The notes under the pieces: model-generated | What the model was told of the DNA's origin: nothing | What the model saw: only the letters and a program-made list of their open reading frames with translations | Database searches by the model: none | Program-made: the position numbers and the translations under genes | Assembly: GCA_023336205.1 (NCBI GenBank) | Contig: JALQCR010000029.1 | Coordinates: forward strand, 24,070 to 88,069 | Direction of reading: 5' to 3' | Length of the DNA: 64,000 nt | Source of the DNA: Pseudanabaena sp. Salubria-1 | Lineage (GTDB): Bacteria; Cyanobacteriota; Cyanobacteriia; Pseudanabaenales; Pseudanabaenaceae | In this document: positions 29,718-39,089 of the stretch, piece after piece | How positions within the stretch are numbered: the first letter of the stretch is position 1 | Layout: each line of letters opens with the position of its first letter

Positions 29718-32700
29718 TGTTGCAAACCATTACTAATTAAAATAAATGCTGACCAATAGAAGGGATGCGAGAAATTTTTAGAGCGAATTGTCGCGATTTG
29801 GGCTTGACGTAAAGACTCAGCCCTAGAGCGATCGCCTAGCTTGACATCATTATAAAAAGCTTGCATTAACGCTTGCGTCCCCTCATCACTTACTTGCCAG
29901 AGAGATGCGATCGCTGCTTTCGCGCCAGCCCTTTGCACTTGATAACCAAAGCCCAAAATTTCAATGCCATTACCTAATTTCCCAACCCCAGTTTGGCAAG
30001 CGCTGAGAACGATCAAGTCAACATTGGACATTGGTAAATCCTTCATTTCGCTGAGCAAAATCTTATCGCCATTACCAAAAATCAGGAATGAATCTTCGGG
30101 CTTACCAGAGTTAAACTCGGCATGGGTCGCTAAGTGTACAATATTTTTATTTTGCATTTGGTTTTCAGTAGCTTTGCGACTGAAATCGTTTGCCACGAGT
30201 TTTGTCGTATCAGGCAAAGCATCAGAAATAGATTGAACTTCGGTAACTGTTGCGGGTAGAGCAACCTGCCCAAACTTGGTGGTATTTTGAGCACCGCCAA
30301 ATGCTCCCGCTAAGATACGAAGTTGCCTTTGTGGCTTTTGTGTAAAGTCACTGAGACTATAAGCAATTAAGTTGTTAACGCGGTACTTCTCAACCAGCCA
30401 TTGTTTGCCATCATAGAGTGCAGCAATTGGGATATAGCGTAGGAGTCCGTCAGGGGCATAGAGAATGGTATTCGTATTTGCAAGGTCGGCTTCGATAGGC
30501 TTGATTAGCAAATTATAGAGTTTAGTTGCAGGTTCAATCACATCCAACGAGTCAGTGTCGCGTAGCCCTGCTTTAAAATCTATAACTAGTTGGTTAATGT
30601 CTGCTTCTTTAATCGCCACAGATCGATGAATTGGTGGTTTGTTAGGTATAAATAGGGTTAATTCCAAACTATCGCTTAAAAGCAATGGATAGAGCAAAGC
30701 ATGACCTTGAGGTATCTTTTGCAAATAGTCAGGAACGCGATTGAGTTCTGCGGGTGGGATTTGAAGCAGTTGTTGGGAGATCTTTTGATTCCCATCAACT
30801 ACTGGTGTAACGGAATTTACTGGCTGAGATGTAATTGCTTGAACTTGTGAACTTTCTTCAGGAAACAGATATATGCCTTGAGCGGTTCGCTCATTCCCCT
30901 TGACGTTTTGCAAATAGTCTTGGAGTTCCTGTACTTTAAGTAAATCCAAAACCTGTAATGCTTCCATTACTCGTCCTTTTTCCAATAAAAGAGCGGCTAA
31001 GACACGATAGTTAGCGGCAACAGTCTGTTGATAAGACTTTTGCTGCTCCAAAGAGAGTACACGCAGTTCTTTGCGGATGGATTCAGTCAAATTAACTGAT
31101 TGTTTGAAGAAGGCGATCGCTAATTCTGGATATTGACGTTTGATCAACAAGCCCAAATTCCCGACCAACTTACTTTCTCGGTTGCGATCGCCAACTTCAT
31201 GAGCATAGGGGATTGAGGCTTGAAAAGACTGAAAAGCCTTGCCATTCTGATCTGACAAGGTATAGGTTAAGCCAAGACTATAAAGAGCAGAACCAATACC
31301 AGCGCGATCACCAATGGAGCGATATATATCCAGTGCTTGTTGATGGGAAGCGATCGATTGAGATGGTTGATTAAGCTCCGAATATATAGAGCCTAACTGT
31401 GAAAGCATTGAGGCTTCATAAGCGCGGTTGCCTGACTGCTTAAAAAACTCCAATAAACTCAATGTCGATTTTAATTGGGCTTGAGGATCTTTCGAGGATG
31501 GATTGGTATTAAAAAGGGCAATTATAGCTTGCTCCATCTTTTGAATTTGGGGCAAGCTTGTTAATGATTTGGGTAATTTCTTTAAAATTTCTAACACCTT
31601 TTCTGGCTGCCCCAATTGTCCATACACTAATCCTGTAAACATTGAAGCTACTCCTTCACCAGTGACATCACCTAGCAATTGGTAGATCGATCTGGCTTCT
31701 TGAAGTGTATTAAGGGCTTTTGGATATTGACTAAGTGAAGTGTAGAGGCTCCCTTGACCAACGAGAATACTCGCGAGAGTATTGCGATCGCTAGGTTTAG
31801 CATTAGCAGCATTAGTCAGATCTCGATAAATAGTACTCGCCTGTTCAAAGAGAACTAAGGCTTCGCGAGTCTGTCCTTGAGCAAGACGGACTTCAGCAAT
31901 ATTTTTTAAATTGCGTCCTTCCCCAGCGCGATCGCCTAGTTGTTGATAGATTTTTTCAGCTTGAAGGTAGATTTCGATGGCTTTAGGAAATTCTGTGAGA
32001 TTACGATAAGATTGAGCAACAGCATCGAGCTGCTCAGCTTCACGAATGCGATCGCCTACCTTGCGCACTAATTCCAAAGCTTTGAGATTTAGCTGTAAGA
32101 CCTTAGCATATTGCAACGAGATGTTTAAAATATTTGCTTCCAGATTCAGCGCACTTGCCTCTCCCAAAAGATTACCAATCTGCTGATATGCGATCGCGCT
32201 CTGTCGAGTCAGAACCAAAGATCTATCCTTTTGTCCAAGTAACCCATAAGCTGAAGCTAAATAAAAGAGATTTTGTGCTTCTGCTGCGTAATTTTCCGCA
32301 GCACGGCTAAGCTCTAGAGCAGGTTCAAAATACTTTAGAGACTTTTGGAAATCAAATTCCTTAAAGAAAATAACCCCGATCGTGGCAAGAGTTTTACCTT
32401 CCCGATAGTCATCGCTTACTTTTTTGCGGATTGTTAATGACTCCTCTAGCAATGGCAGAGCTTTAGCATATTGCTCCAGACTGATATAAGCCTTACCCAA
32501 TTGATATAGAGTTTCACCTTCTGCCTCCTGATAAAGTAGCCTACTCGCAGTTGTTGTAATTGCCTGCTGGGACTGTTGGATCGTAAGCGCTTTCTGTAAA
32601 TTCTCTAGAGCTTGTGCTTCTTGCCTTAAGCCAATCTGCGCCGAGGCAAGGCCTGTTAAAGCGATAGACTCACCTAGGAGATCGCTGTGGCTTCGATAAA

Positions 32701-32995
32701 TAGTTAAAGCTTGTTGGTAATACTTTAAAGCTTCTTGGAAATTCCCCTGATCAAAAAGACTTTCTGCCTTTTGTACAAGTATCTTTGCCGTTTTAAAGAG
32801 CGACTTTGCTATTTTAGAAGTTGATTTGGAGGATATATTTTCAGGTCTATTAATTGATTCAATCGAAATTTTGTCTGTGTGGATATCCTTCAAAGCGTAG
32901 GAGTATGAAGGCTTGATACCAAATTCTGATATAGCCAGCATCATCCCTAAAACAAGTGAGCACGATAGGCGATCGCTGATGAATTTTTTTTGCAT
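29714..32995 (-). CDS. Exported TPR-CHAT protein (caspase-like protease)
   Basis: About 1093 residues from ATG 32995, which has an AGGA ribosome site upstream; the frame stays open a further 11 codons. A signal peptide (MQKKFISDRLSCSLVLGMMLAIS) precedes about a dozen TPR units (~40-640; 'LFDQGNFQEALKYYQQALTIYRS', 'LGSIYSELNQPSQSIASHQQALDIYRSIGD'). A helical linker follows, then a C-terminal CHAT domain (~760-1093). The predicted catalytic dyad is His ~958 in 'IVHLATHAEF' and Cys ~1000 in 'LIVLSACQTGVG', both present, so the peptidase should be active. CHAT proteins of this type are common in cyanobacteria; substrates are mostly unknown. The coupled LRR gene suggests a shared pathway. Confidence 0.88.
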   Translation of the reverse strand: MQKKFISDRLSCSLVLGMMLAISEFGIKPSYSYALKDIHTDKISIESINRPENISSKSTSKIAKSLFKTAKILVQKAESLFDQGNFQEALKYYQQALTIYRSHSDLLGESIALTGLASAQIGLRQEAQALENLQKALTIQQSQQAITTTASRLLYQEAEGETLYQLGKAYISLEQYAKALPLLEESLTIRKKVSDDYREGKTLATIGVIFFKEFDFQKSLKYFEPALELSRAAENYAAEAQNLFYLASAYGLLGQKDRSLVLTRQSAIAYQQIGNLLGEASALNLEANILNISLQYAKVLQLNLKALELVRKVGDRIREAEQLDAVAQSYRNLTEFPKAIEIYLQAEKIYQQLGDRAGEGRNLKNIAEVRLAQGQTREALVLFEQASTIYRDLTNAANAKPSDRNTLASILVGQGSLYTSLSQYPKALNTLQEARSIYQLLGDVTGEGVASMFTGLVYGQLGQPEKVLEILKKLPKSLTSLPQIQKMEQAIIALFNTNPSSKDPQAQLKSTLSLLEFFKQSGNRAYEASMLSQLGSIYSELNQPSQSIASHQQALDIYRSIGDRAGIGSALYSLGLTYTLSDQNGKAFQSFQASIPYAHEVGDRNRESKLVGNLGLLIKRQYPELAIAFFKQSVNLTESIRKELRVLSLEQQKSYQQTVAANYRVLAALLLEKGRVMEALQVLDLLKVQELQDYLQNVKGNERTAQGIYLFPEESSQVQAITSQPVNSVTPVVDGNQKISQQLLQIPPAELNRVPDYLQKIPQGHALLYPLLLSDSLELTLFIPNKPPIHRSVAIKEADINQLVIDFKAGLRDTDSLDVIEPATKLYNLLIKPIEADLANTNTILYAPDGLLRYIPIAALYDGKQWLVEKYRVNNLIAYSLSDFTQKPQRQLRILAGAFGGAQNTTKFGQVALPATVTEVQSISDALPDTTKLVANDFSRKATENQMQNKNIVHLATHAEFNSGKPEDSFLIFGNGDKILLSEMKDLPMSNVDLIVLSACQTGVGKLGNGIEILGFGYQVQRAGAKAAIASLWQVSDEGTQALMQAFYNDVKLGDRSRAESLRQAQIATIRSKNFSHPFYWSAFILISNGLQQ

Positions 32996-33266
32996 AGATT
33001 TTTCCTGTAATGTAAATTTCTGCTTCACAATTTCGCTAAGTACCTACTTAAGAATTTTTTTGGATCTCCTACTAGAAAGGGGATCGGGTAAATCCCTTAA
33101 AGCTTTATCACGCCAGATTTTATTTCTTAAATAGTTTCTAAAACTAGATCACCCATCACGTTGTCATATAATCAAACAGCTGAATAAGATATACGGTGAA
33201 TTGCACTTCGTATCTTAACTGTCCTAATTTAGCAAATATTTTTACAGAAAGACACAGCCAAAAGTT

Positions 33267-34007
33267 ATGGAAATATCTGATATCTCTGAGGTTATTGAGG
33301 ACAACAACGAGGATGAACATCAAGAATTAGGAGATCAAGACGGCTCTCAAAAGCAAAACGATCCCAAAAAAGAGCAAAAAACAAAAAATAAGAATCAGCT
33401 CAATAATTACGTGGCGGTCACAGTAGTTTTGTTTGTTACCTTTATGGGGTTGTGTCAAGTCAAAAGTGGCAATGTAGTCCAAGCCATGCAAAAAGCTCAA
33501 GCCGATCGCATTGATACATGGGCATTTTATCAAGCGCGAAATGTTCGTGCGGAAATTGCCAAATCGACTGTTGCTCAATTAAAGTTACAAGCTCTGGCGA
33601 CACAGCAGCCCAAAGCTATTGCTGAATATGGCAAAGAAATTGTTAAGTTTGAAGCGATCGCTGCTAAACAAGAGAAAGAAAAAGACAAACTACAGCAGCA
33701 AGCCTTAGATACTGAAAAACTCTACGAGCAGTTGAATGTCCATGATGACCAGTTTGACTTGTCAGAAGCCGCGTTTGCCCTTGCGATCGCCTTGCTAGCA
33801 ATGACATCTCTCACCCAAAAAGGTTGGCTTTATGGTGCAGCTATGGTTCCTGCCGCTTTTGGTTTGTTTATGGGACTAGCTGGTCTATTAAACTGGGATT
33901 ATCATCCTGAAGCTTTGACAAAATATTTGTCAGAAAATACTACTTACAAAACCGAACACAAAATTTCGACCTTGCCTTTCCCACAGCTAAAGAGCTCAAA
34001 TCCATAG
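33267..34007 (+). CDS. DUF4337-family membrane protein
   Basis: 246 residues: an acidic, Gln/Asn-rich N-terminus (~1-48), a membrane helix (~50-66, VAVTVVLFVTFMGLCQV), and a long charged alpha-helical region containing 'KAQADRIDTWAFYQARNVR' (the DUF4337 signature). Two C-terminal membrane segments follow ('AAFALAIALLAMTSL', 'GAAMVPAAFGLFMGLAGLL'). The function of the family is unknown. It is divergent from the TPR-CHAT gene across a 271-bp gap in which I see no clear promoter or RNA. Confidence 0.82.
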   Translation: MEISDISEVIEDNNEDEHQELGDQDGSQKQNDPKKEQKTKNKNQLNNYVAVTVVLFVTFMGLCQVKSGNVVQAMQKAQADRIDTWAFYQARNVRAEIAKSTVAQLKLQALATQQPKAIAEYGKEIVKFEAIAAKQEKEKDKLQQQALDTEKLYEQLNVHDDQFDLSEAAFALAIALLAMTSLTQKGWLYGAAMVPAAFGLFMGLAGLLNWDYHPEALTKYLSENTTYKTEHKISTLPFPQLKSSNP

Positions 34008-34059
34008 ACATAAAAGGTTCTGAGCAAATTTTTTACTAATGTAATAAACTAACTAAACA

Positions 34060-34263
34060 ATGAAAAACTTTATCCAAAACCTGCTGCGATACCCAAAATT
34101 CCTCGCCCTAATCACTGGTGGCGTTCTGTCTGTAGTGATTGCGCCGATTATTCCTCTATTTAATAAGCCTCTGACTGCGATCGCGATGATTTCGGCAATC
34201 ATTAGTGGGTTTATTGGCGTATCACTAGTATTAAGAGCTATGCTAGGGCTAGACATCGCTTAG
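34060..34263 (+). CDS. DUF751 / Ycf33-like small membrane protein
   Basis: 67 residues with two hydrophobic helices. 'NLLRYPKFLALITGGVLSVVIAPIIPLFNKPLTAIAM' and the ending 'LRAMLGLD' match the Ycf33/DUF751 pattern found in cyanobacteria and plastids. Location next to rbfA is common for this family in cyanobacteria. Function unknown. Confidence 0.8.
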   Translation: MKNFIQNLLRYPKFLALITGGVLSVVIAPIIPLFNKPLTAIAMISAIISGFIGVSLVLRAMLGLDIA

Positions 34264-34321
34264 TAAATCTTGACGCAGATTTGATTTGAGCTTCAACTTC
34301 GCCACATGTTGAACTATCACC

Positions 34322-34624
34322 ATGTTAAGCATTATGTTAGACATCATTATCATCTTATTAGTGGGTGTAGCGCCACCAATCCTATCCCTGTGGGTGCTTC
34401 ACCGTACCCAAGCTCATTATCGACAAATAAATTCGGCGGCGATCTCCACGCCTATATCCTTAAAGCTCAAAGCACCAGCACCAGCCGAGATGACCTGCAT
34501 TGATGGATTTGGTTATGTGATTGGCAAAGTCAGCTGCAAATATAATGCGCGATCGCCTTACATTCGCTGTGCGGTCAACCCATGTGGACCCTGTCAGGAT
34601 TGTCGGCATTTCGACAGCCTATGA
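34322..34624 (+). CDS. DUF6464-family protein
   Basis: About 100 residues: an N-terminal membrane helix (IMLDIIIILLVGVAPPILSLWVL) and a conserved C-terminus 'VIGKVSCKYNARSPYIRCAVNPCGPCQDCRHF', with five cysteines in pairs that could bind a metal or form disulfides. This tail is the hallmark of the cyanobacterial DUF6464 family. ATG 34322 or 34334 could be the start. Function unknown. A perfect hairpin begins in its TGA stop. Confidence 0.78.
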   Translation: MLSIMLDIIIILLVGVAPPILSLWVLHRTQAHYRQINSAAISTPISLKLKAPAPAEMTCIDGFGYVIGKVSCKYNARSPYIRCAVNPCGPCQDCRHFDSL

Positions 34625-34655
34625 TATAAAGTCCATCTCGGATGGACTTTATATC
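34623..34655. terminator. Perfect 15-bp hairpin at the DUF6464 stop
   Basis: GATATAAAGTCCATC / TCG loop / GATGGACTTTATATC, followed by an A-run. Its first two bases belong to the TGA stop codon. It separates DUF6464 from rbfA. Confidence 0.72.
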
Positions 34656-34698
34656 AAAAAGTTCAAAAATTAAAGTTTATTGTGATAAGTACAAATCT

Positions 34699-35103
34699 AT
34701 GGCTACTACAAGACGAGTTGCTCGTGTTGCTGAATTAATTAAGCGAGAAGTCAGTAACATGTTGCTAAAAGATATTAAAGACGATCGCGTAGGGATGGGT
34801 ATGGTTAGTGTTACCGATGCCGAGCTATCAGGCGATCTCCAACATGTGAAAATCTTTGTCAGTATTTACGGTACTGAAGAAGCGAGAGCCCAAACTATGG
34901 AGGCTCTCGCTTCAGCTACGGGCTTTATCAAGCGCGAAGTTGGGCAACGGTTATCATTACGTCGCGTTCCCGAAGTTGTCTTCCATGAAGATCGATCCTT
35001 TGAACGTGGTGTCAAAGTGCTGTCACTAATTAATCAACTAAGTCGAGAACGCGAAGAACGGGAGTCAACCGCAGAAGAAAAGGAGTCCAATTCAAGTGAT
35101 TGA
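34699..35103 (+). CDS. rbfA: Ribosome-binding factor A
   Basis: 134 residues from ATG 34699 (MATTRRVARVAELIKREVSNML). RbfA binds the 30S precursor near the 5' end of 16S rRNA and is needed for late maturation and cold growth. The KH-type fold is indicated by 'DRVGMGMVSVTDAELSGDLQHVKIFVSIYG' and the C-terminal 'LRRVPEVVFHEDRSFERG'. The frame is open upstream to 34642, but that lies in the hairpin. The stop overlaps the start of the next gene by 8 bp. Confidence 0.92.
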   Translation: MATTRRVARVAELIKREVSNMLLKDIKDDRVGMGMVSVTDAELSGDLQHVKIFVSIYGTEEARAQTMEALASATGFIKREVGQRLSLRRVPEVVFHEDRSFERGVKVLSLINQLSREREERESTAEEKESNSSD

Positions 35104-35728
35104 GTTGATTAAAGCGGGTGGCCCAGTTATGTACCCACTCATGGCACTATCAGTATTAGCTTTGGCTGGGATTGCGGAGCGATTGATTTTTTGGTTTGCC
35201 ATCATTAAGCAAGAACGAAAAACTGCCGAGAATATTTTAGCGATCGCTCGTCAAGACTTGAAACTAGCGGCAGTGGCAGCGGAGCAATCCCTAAAGGTTC
35301 CTGTGGCAAGGTTTCTCTATGCTCCTTTAGCATTAGAAGAGCCAGATCCTGAACTATTTCGGCTCGCGCTTGAAAGTACTGCTGACGAAGAATTAGCAGA
35401 AATGCTCAAGGGTGAAAAGCTGCTCGAAGCGGTGATTACAATTGCGCCTTTGTTGGGTCTACTAGGAACTGTGACAGGGTTAATCGGCTCCTTTTATTCC
35501 CTCAGAATTGGTGATGTTGCGGCGAATACGAAGTCGGGATCGCTAACCGAAGGTATTGCCGTGGCACTAATTACAACTGCGACAGGTTTAATTATTGCCA
35601 TTTTTGCTTCGGCATTTCATCGCCTATTCCTTGCACTTCAAGATCAGCAAACCAAGCTATTCATGAAGGTTGGCAATCAGTTAGAGCTTATCTACCGCAA
35701 GCAATGTCAACACAAGTTATCCAAGTAA
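35096..35728 (+). CDS. MotA/TolQ/ExbB-family proton-channel protein
   Basis: 210 residues beginning at GTG 35096, overlapping the end of rbfA by 8 bp. Three membrane segments (~10-33, ~107-131, ~150-175) and the family motif 'APLLGLLGTVTGLIGSFYSL' followed by 'GIAVALITTATGLIIAI' identify an ExbB/TolQ-like subunit. It would use the proton gradient to energise outer-membrane transport with an ExbD/TolR partner, which is not in the window. Confidence 0.87.
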   Translation: MIELIKAGGPVMYPLMALSVLALAGIAERLIFWFAIIKQERKTAENILAIARQDLKLAAVAAEQSLKVPVARFLYAPLALEEPDPELFRLALESTADEELAEMLKGEKLLEAVITIAPLLGLLGTVTGLIGSFYSLRIGDVAANTKSGSLTEGIAVALITTATGLIIAIFASAFHRLFLALQDQQTKLFMKVGNQLELIYRKQCQHKLSK

Positions 35729-35857
35729 AAAGGTAAAAGTAAAAAGTAAAAATGACAAAGAATTGTAATTGCGCAGGTTTAGTTTTAATGAATATCCATT
35801 AATTATCTAATTTTGGCTCAGTTATCGTCTCCATATAGTCAGAATTTGAGTGCGGGG

Positions 35858-37768
35858 CTACTGCTCATCAGCTTCTTCATCAAGATCAACAATCTGTCCA
35901 TTAAACAAATCTGCCAAATTTTTAATCACTCGCTCATCTTCTGATATCCCAACATAACCTTTTGTTTGGGGCTGAGGTTGATTTACAGGGTTAGGCGGCG
36001 CAATGTTTACTTGTGGATCTGTAGATGGTGGTTTAGCTGGAGTATTGGAAACTAAAGGTGGGGTTGGATTTTGATAAGTGATAGGCGGAGGTGCGATCGC
36101 AGGACTAACAGGAAGTGGAGCTGTAACTTTTACTGGTTCAGATTGAGGCGGTGTAGACACAAATGAAAACATCACCTTAATAGGGCGCTGCAAATGTTTG
36201 GCAAAAACTTCTTCTAGTTCTGGACGCTTCTGAACCACAATATTTTTTGTAGTTTCATCACGCTTCCCAGCTAAGCCAATTTTGACACTGCTACTATCGA
36301 TCGTAAGAATATGCGCCTGTATCTGGATAAAAACCCATTTTGTCGGTGTTGGCAACATTGACAAAATGCTTTGCCACATCTGATCTAAATCATATCCAAC
36401 TGAAGCGCAGTTCTCAATATCATCACTTCCAGATGATATCGGCGTTTCAATAGCTGGGAGAGGCGGTATCAAAGGTGCAGAGGGTTCAGCCACTTTCGAC
36501 GTTTGAGGGATTGGCGGCAATTCTTTTGTTGGTATTGATATAGCTTGAGGTGGAACTTGTACAGCAGGATTCGTCTTTGGTGCTTGGGGAGCAACTTGTG
36601 GAGTTGCGGGTGTGCGTAATGGAATAAATGGTTGTGCTGAAGAAGTGTTCTGCGATTGTGGCTGAGCGATCGCTCCCTGTGCTGATGGCAGTAAACCCAT
36701 GAGTGTAACTTCTAGCCATAGGCGTGGCTGGGTGGTGTTACGGATTTGCAACTCTGCCGATCGCAAATGCTGTTGACCTAGCAAAATATTTGGGATTGCT
36801 AAACTTTGAGCTAGTTGGCTCAGTCTTTCCCAACCAGAACTAGTCATGGCAACGAGGTCACTGCGATCGCTAGCTGTTTTCGCAATTAATAGATCACGAT
36901 ATACATTCGCCAAGTTCTGCAAAACGATCAAGGGTTCGCGACCCCGATCCATAATTCGTCGCACATAATCAATTAGTTGAATGGAATGATCCGATGTGAT
37001 CGCTTCAATCAATGATAGTAAATCCTGCTCAGGAACTGATCCCACCAAATCCCATACTGCTTCAACTGTGATCTCTCCGTCCAATAGGCTCAATTGATCG
37101 AGCAGAGATTCAGCATCACGTAATCCACCCTGAGCAATCTGAGCAACTAAAGTTAGGGCTTCAATATGAATATTAATATTCTCATTTGCAGCAATCTTCC
37201 CTAAGTGCTTCACCATCGCATCAAGTGGAATCCGCCGAAAGTCAAATCTCTGACAGCGCGAAATAATCGTTGGCAATACGCGCTGTGGATCGGTAGTTGC
37301 AAGAATAAAAGTAACGCGATCGGGCGGTTCTTCAAGGGTTTTTAGCAGTGCGTTAAACGCTGCTGTGCTGAGCATATGACATTCGTCAATAATATAAACC
37401 TTAAATCTTGCCTTAACTGGCGCAAATTGAGCACGTTCGATTAATTCTCGAATGTTATCAACACCTGTATTGCTTGCTGCATCAATTTCGGTAATATCTA
37501 GCGCATTGCCATTAGCGATGCTATGACATAGTTCACACTTGCCACAAGGGTTGGGAGTAGGTTGGTCAGAGCTTAGGCAATTGAGCGACTTTGCCATGAT
37601 TCGCGCACTGGACGTTTTGCCTGTACCTCTTGCGCCTGTAAATAGGTATGCAGGTGCGATACGCTTAGTGTTTAAGGCATTGCTAAGGGTATGCGCGATC
37701 GCCTCTTGCCCAACAAGGTCAGCAAAGATTTGCGGTCGATATTTGTGGTGTAGTGGCTCATAGCCCAT
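35858..37768 (-). CDS. dnaX: DNA polymerase III subunit gamma/tau
   Basis: 636 residues from ATG 37768 (MGYEPLHHKYRPQIFADLVGQ); the frame continues 8 codons upstream to 37792. This is the clamp-loader ATPase: Walker A 'GARGTGKT' (~45-52), a zinc module ('NCLSSDQPTPNPCGKCELC'), Walker B 'DECHML' and sensor-1/arginine-finger 'ATTDPQRVLPTIISRC'. Residues ~370-480 and ~570-620 are Pro/Gln-rich linkers flanking a conserved ~80-residue block ('MWQSILSMLPTPTKWVFIQ...'), i.e. a long tau-type tail. No slippery site for gamma production was noticed. It is downstream of a double hairpin and appears monocistronic. Confidence 0.95.
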   Translation of the reverse strand: MGYEPLHHKYRPQIFADLVGQEAIAHTLSNALNTKRIAPAYLFTGARGTGKTSSARIMAKSLNCLSSDQPTPNPCGKCELCHSIANGNALDITEIDAASNTGVDNIRELIERAQFAPVKARFKVYIIDECHMLSTAAFNALLKTLEEPPDRVTFILATTDPQRVLPTIISRCQRFDFRRIPLDAMVKHLGKIAANENINIHIEALTLVAQIAQGGLRDAESLLDQLSLLDGEITVEAVWDLVGSVPEQDLLSLIEAITSDHSIQLIDYVRRIMDRGREPLIVLQNLANVYRDLLIAKTASDRSDLVAMTSSGWERLSQLAQSLAIPNILLGQQHLRSAELQIRNTTQPRLWLEVTLMGLLPSAQGAIAQPQSQNTSSAQPFIPLRTPATPQVAPQAPKTNPAVQVPPQAISIPTKELPPIPQTSKVAEPSAPLIPPLPAIETPISSGSDDIENCASVGYDLDQMWQSILSMLPTPTKWVFIQIQAHILTIDSSSVKIGLAGKRDETTKNIVVQKRPELEEVFAKHLQRPIKVMFSFVSTPPQSEPVKVTAPLPVSPAIAPPPITYQNPTPPLVSNTPAKPPSTDPQVNIAPPNPVNQPQPQTKGYVGISEDERVIKNLADLFNGQIVDLDEEADEQ

Positions 37769-37832
37769 AGGAACACGATGATGCTCAAGCACTGCTGGTC
37801 AAATATATCATTCATCAGTATAGCGATATAGG

Positions 37833-37866
37833 TGTTTTCAAATGAGTGAGTACTCATTTGAAAACA
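37833..37866. terminator. 15-bp hairpin between dnaX and the ketoacyl synthase gene
   Basis: TGTTTTCAAATGAGT pairs exactly with ACTCATTTGAAAACA around GAGT. It lies upstream of the leftward dnaX and downstream of the leftward ketoacyl synthase. Confidence 0.65.
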
Positions 37867-37892
37867 AAAAAATCAATCTTAGTAAAGGTTTT

Positions 37893-37929
37893 GAGGTTTT
37901 CATTTTGCCTACGTCAAAATGAAAACCTC
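37893..37929. terminator. 15-bp hairpin at the ketoacyl synthase stop
   Basis: GAGGTTTTCATTTTG / 7-nt loop / CAAAATGAAAACCTC. Its last base is part of the TAG stop of the leftward ketoacyl synthase gene. Confidence 0.68.
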
Positions 37930-39089
37930 TATAGTTTTTGTCCAAAGGCGACGATCGCATTTTGACCACCAAAGCCAAAGCTGAAATTAAGCGCATATTG
38001 AAGATCGGGCGATCGCTCTGCTTGTTCAACCATTCTCAAATCAAAAGCAGGAGTTTTCATTCCTACAGTAGGAGGCAAAATGCGATCGCGCAAAGCTAAT
38101 AGACAAAATGCTGCCTCGATCATTCCTGTCGCTCCGAGAGTATGCCCTGTGGCTCCTTTGGTCGCGCTAACTTTACTCACAGGAAAAATTCTTTGGATTA
38201 ACTCTGCTTCACGGGCATCATTCATTTGCGTTGCCGTGCCATGCACATTGATATAGCCAATATCCGTAGCACTAATTTGAGATCGCCTCAAACAATCTTT
38301 AATTGCGATCGCTGCCATTTTATTGTCAGGATTGGGACTAGTGGCATGATAAGCATCATTAGTAATTCCCCAGCCTAAAACCCTGCCATAAATTTGACAA
38401 TCTCGCTGTCTTACAGATTCCAGCGACTCTAGTACCAGTACTGCCGCTCCTTCTCCTAAAGCAAAACCTTCACGCTCCTGACTGAAGGGATACACACCTG
38501 ATTTAGCTAATACATTAATTTTTTGAAATCCTGCGATCGTTAATGGTGATATGGCCGCATCAGTTGCGCCTGCGATCGCCATGTCGCATTTTCCTGAACG
38601 AATTAATTCACAGGCTTGAGCGATTGCCCAGTTGGCGGTTGCACAGGCTGCCATTGGTGCAAGAACTGGGGCTTGAGTTTGCAATAAATCAGCAATTTGT
38701 GCTGACAAATTCGCTGGCTGACATTGCCACCATTTATTCTCAATTAAGATCTGGTCAGGTTTATCTAGAAGTAATTCTAATTCTCTTTGGTTACTACGAC
38801 TAGAACCAATGACTACCCCACATTTCAGTAATGGAATTTCTAGATTTGCATCAGCGATCGCTTCTAAAGTAGCTTTTTCTAATAAATCTTGCGATCGTGG
38901 TGAATGAGAATCCTCTAAACAATTAATTCTGGCAACAGGAAGTTGTAATTGATGGTCAAACTTAATTGCTGATTTGTTTTCTAAAAGTTTTTGCCAAGTA
39001 TTTTCGCGACCAGATGCGATCGCTGTCATCATGCCAATACCTGTTACAACAACTGTTGTCCTGTCAGCTTCTCTATCCCAATATTTCAT
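37929..39089 (-). CDS. Beta-ketoacyl-ACP synthase (FabF/KAS II-like)
   Basis: 386 residues with a complete thiolase-fold active site: Cys149 in 'APMAACATANWA', His283 in 'NVHGTATQMND', Lys311 and His316 in 'KGATGHTLGATG'. This Cys-His-His triad condenses acyl groups with malonyl-ACP. The N-terminus is shorter and more divergent than housekeeping FabF (~415 residues), so it may be a second KAS used for a specialised lipid or polyketide rather than the main chain elongation enzyme. The start overlaps the end of the Uma2-type gene by 17 bp. Confidence 0.87.
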   Translation of the reverse strand: MKYWDREADRTTVVVTGIGMMTAIASGRENTWQKLLENKSAIKFDHQLQLPVARINCLEDSHSPRSQDLLEKATLEAIADANLEIPLLKCGVVIGSSRSNQRELELLLDKPDQILIENKWWQCQPANLSAQIADLLQTQAPVLAPMAACATANWAIAQACELIRSGKCDMAIAGATDAAISPLTIAGFQKINVLAKSGVYPFSQEREGFALGEGAAVLVLESLESVRQRDCQIYGRVLGWGITNDAYHATSPNPDNKMAAIAIKDCLRRSQISATDIGYINVHGTATQMNDAREAELIQRIFPVSKVSATKGATGHTLGATGMIEAAFCLLALRDRILPPTVGMKTPAFDLRMVEQAERSPDLQYALNFSFGFGGQNAIVAFGQKL

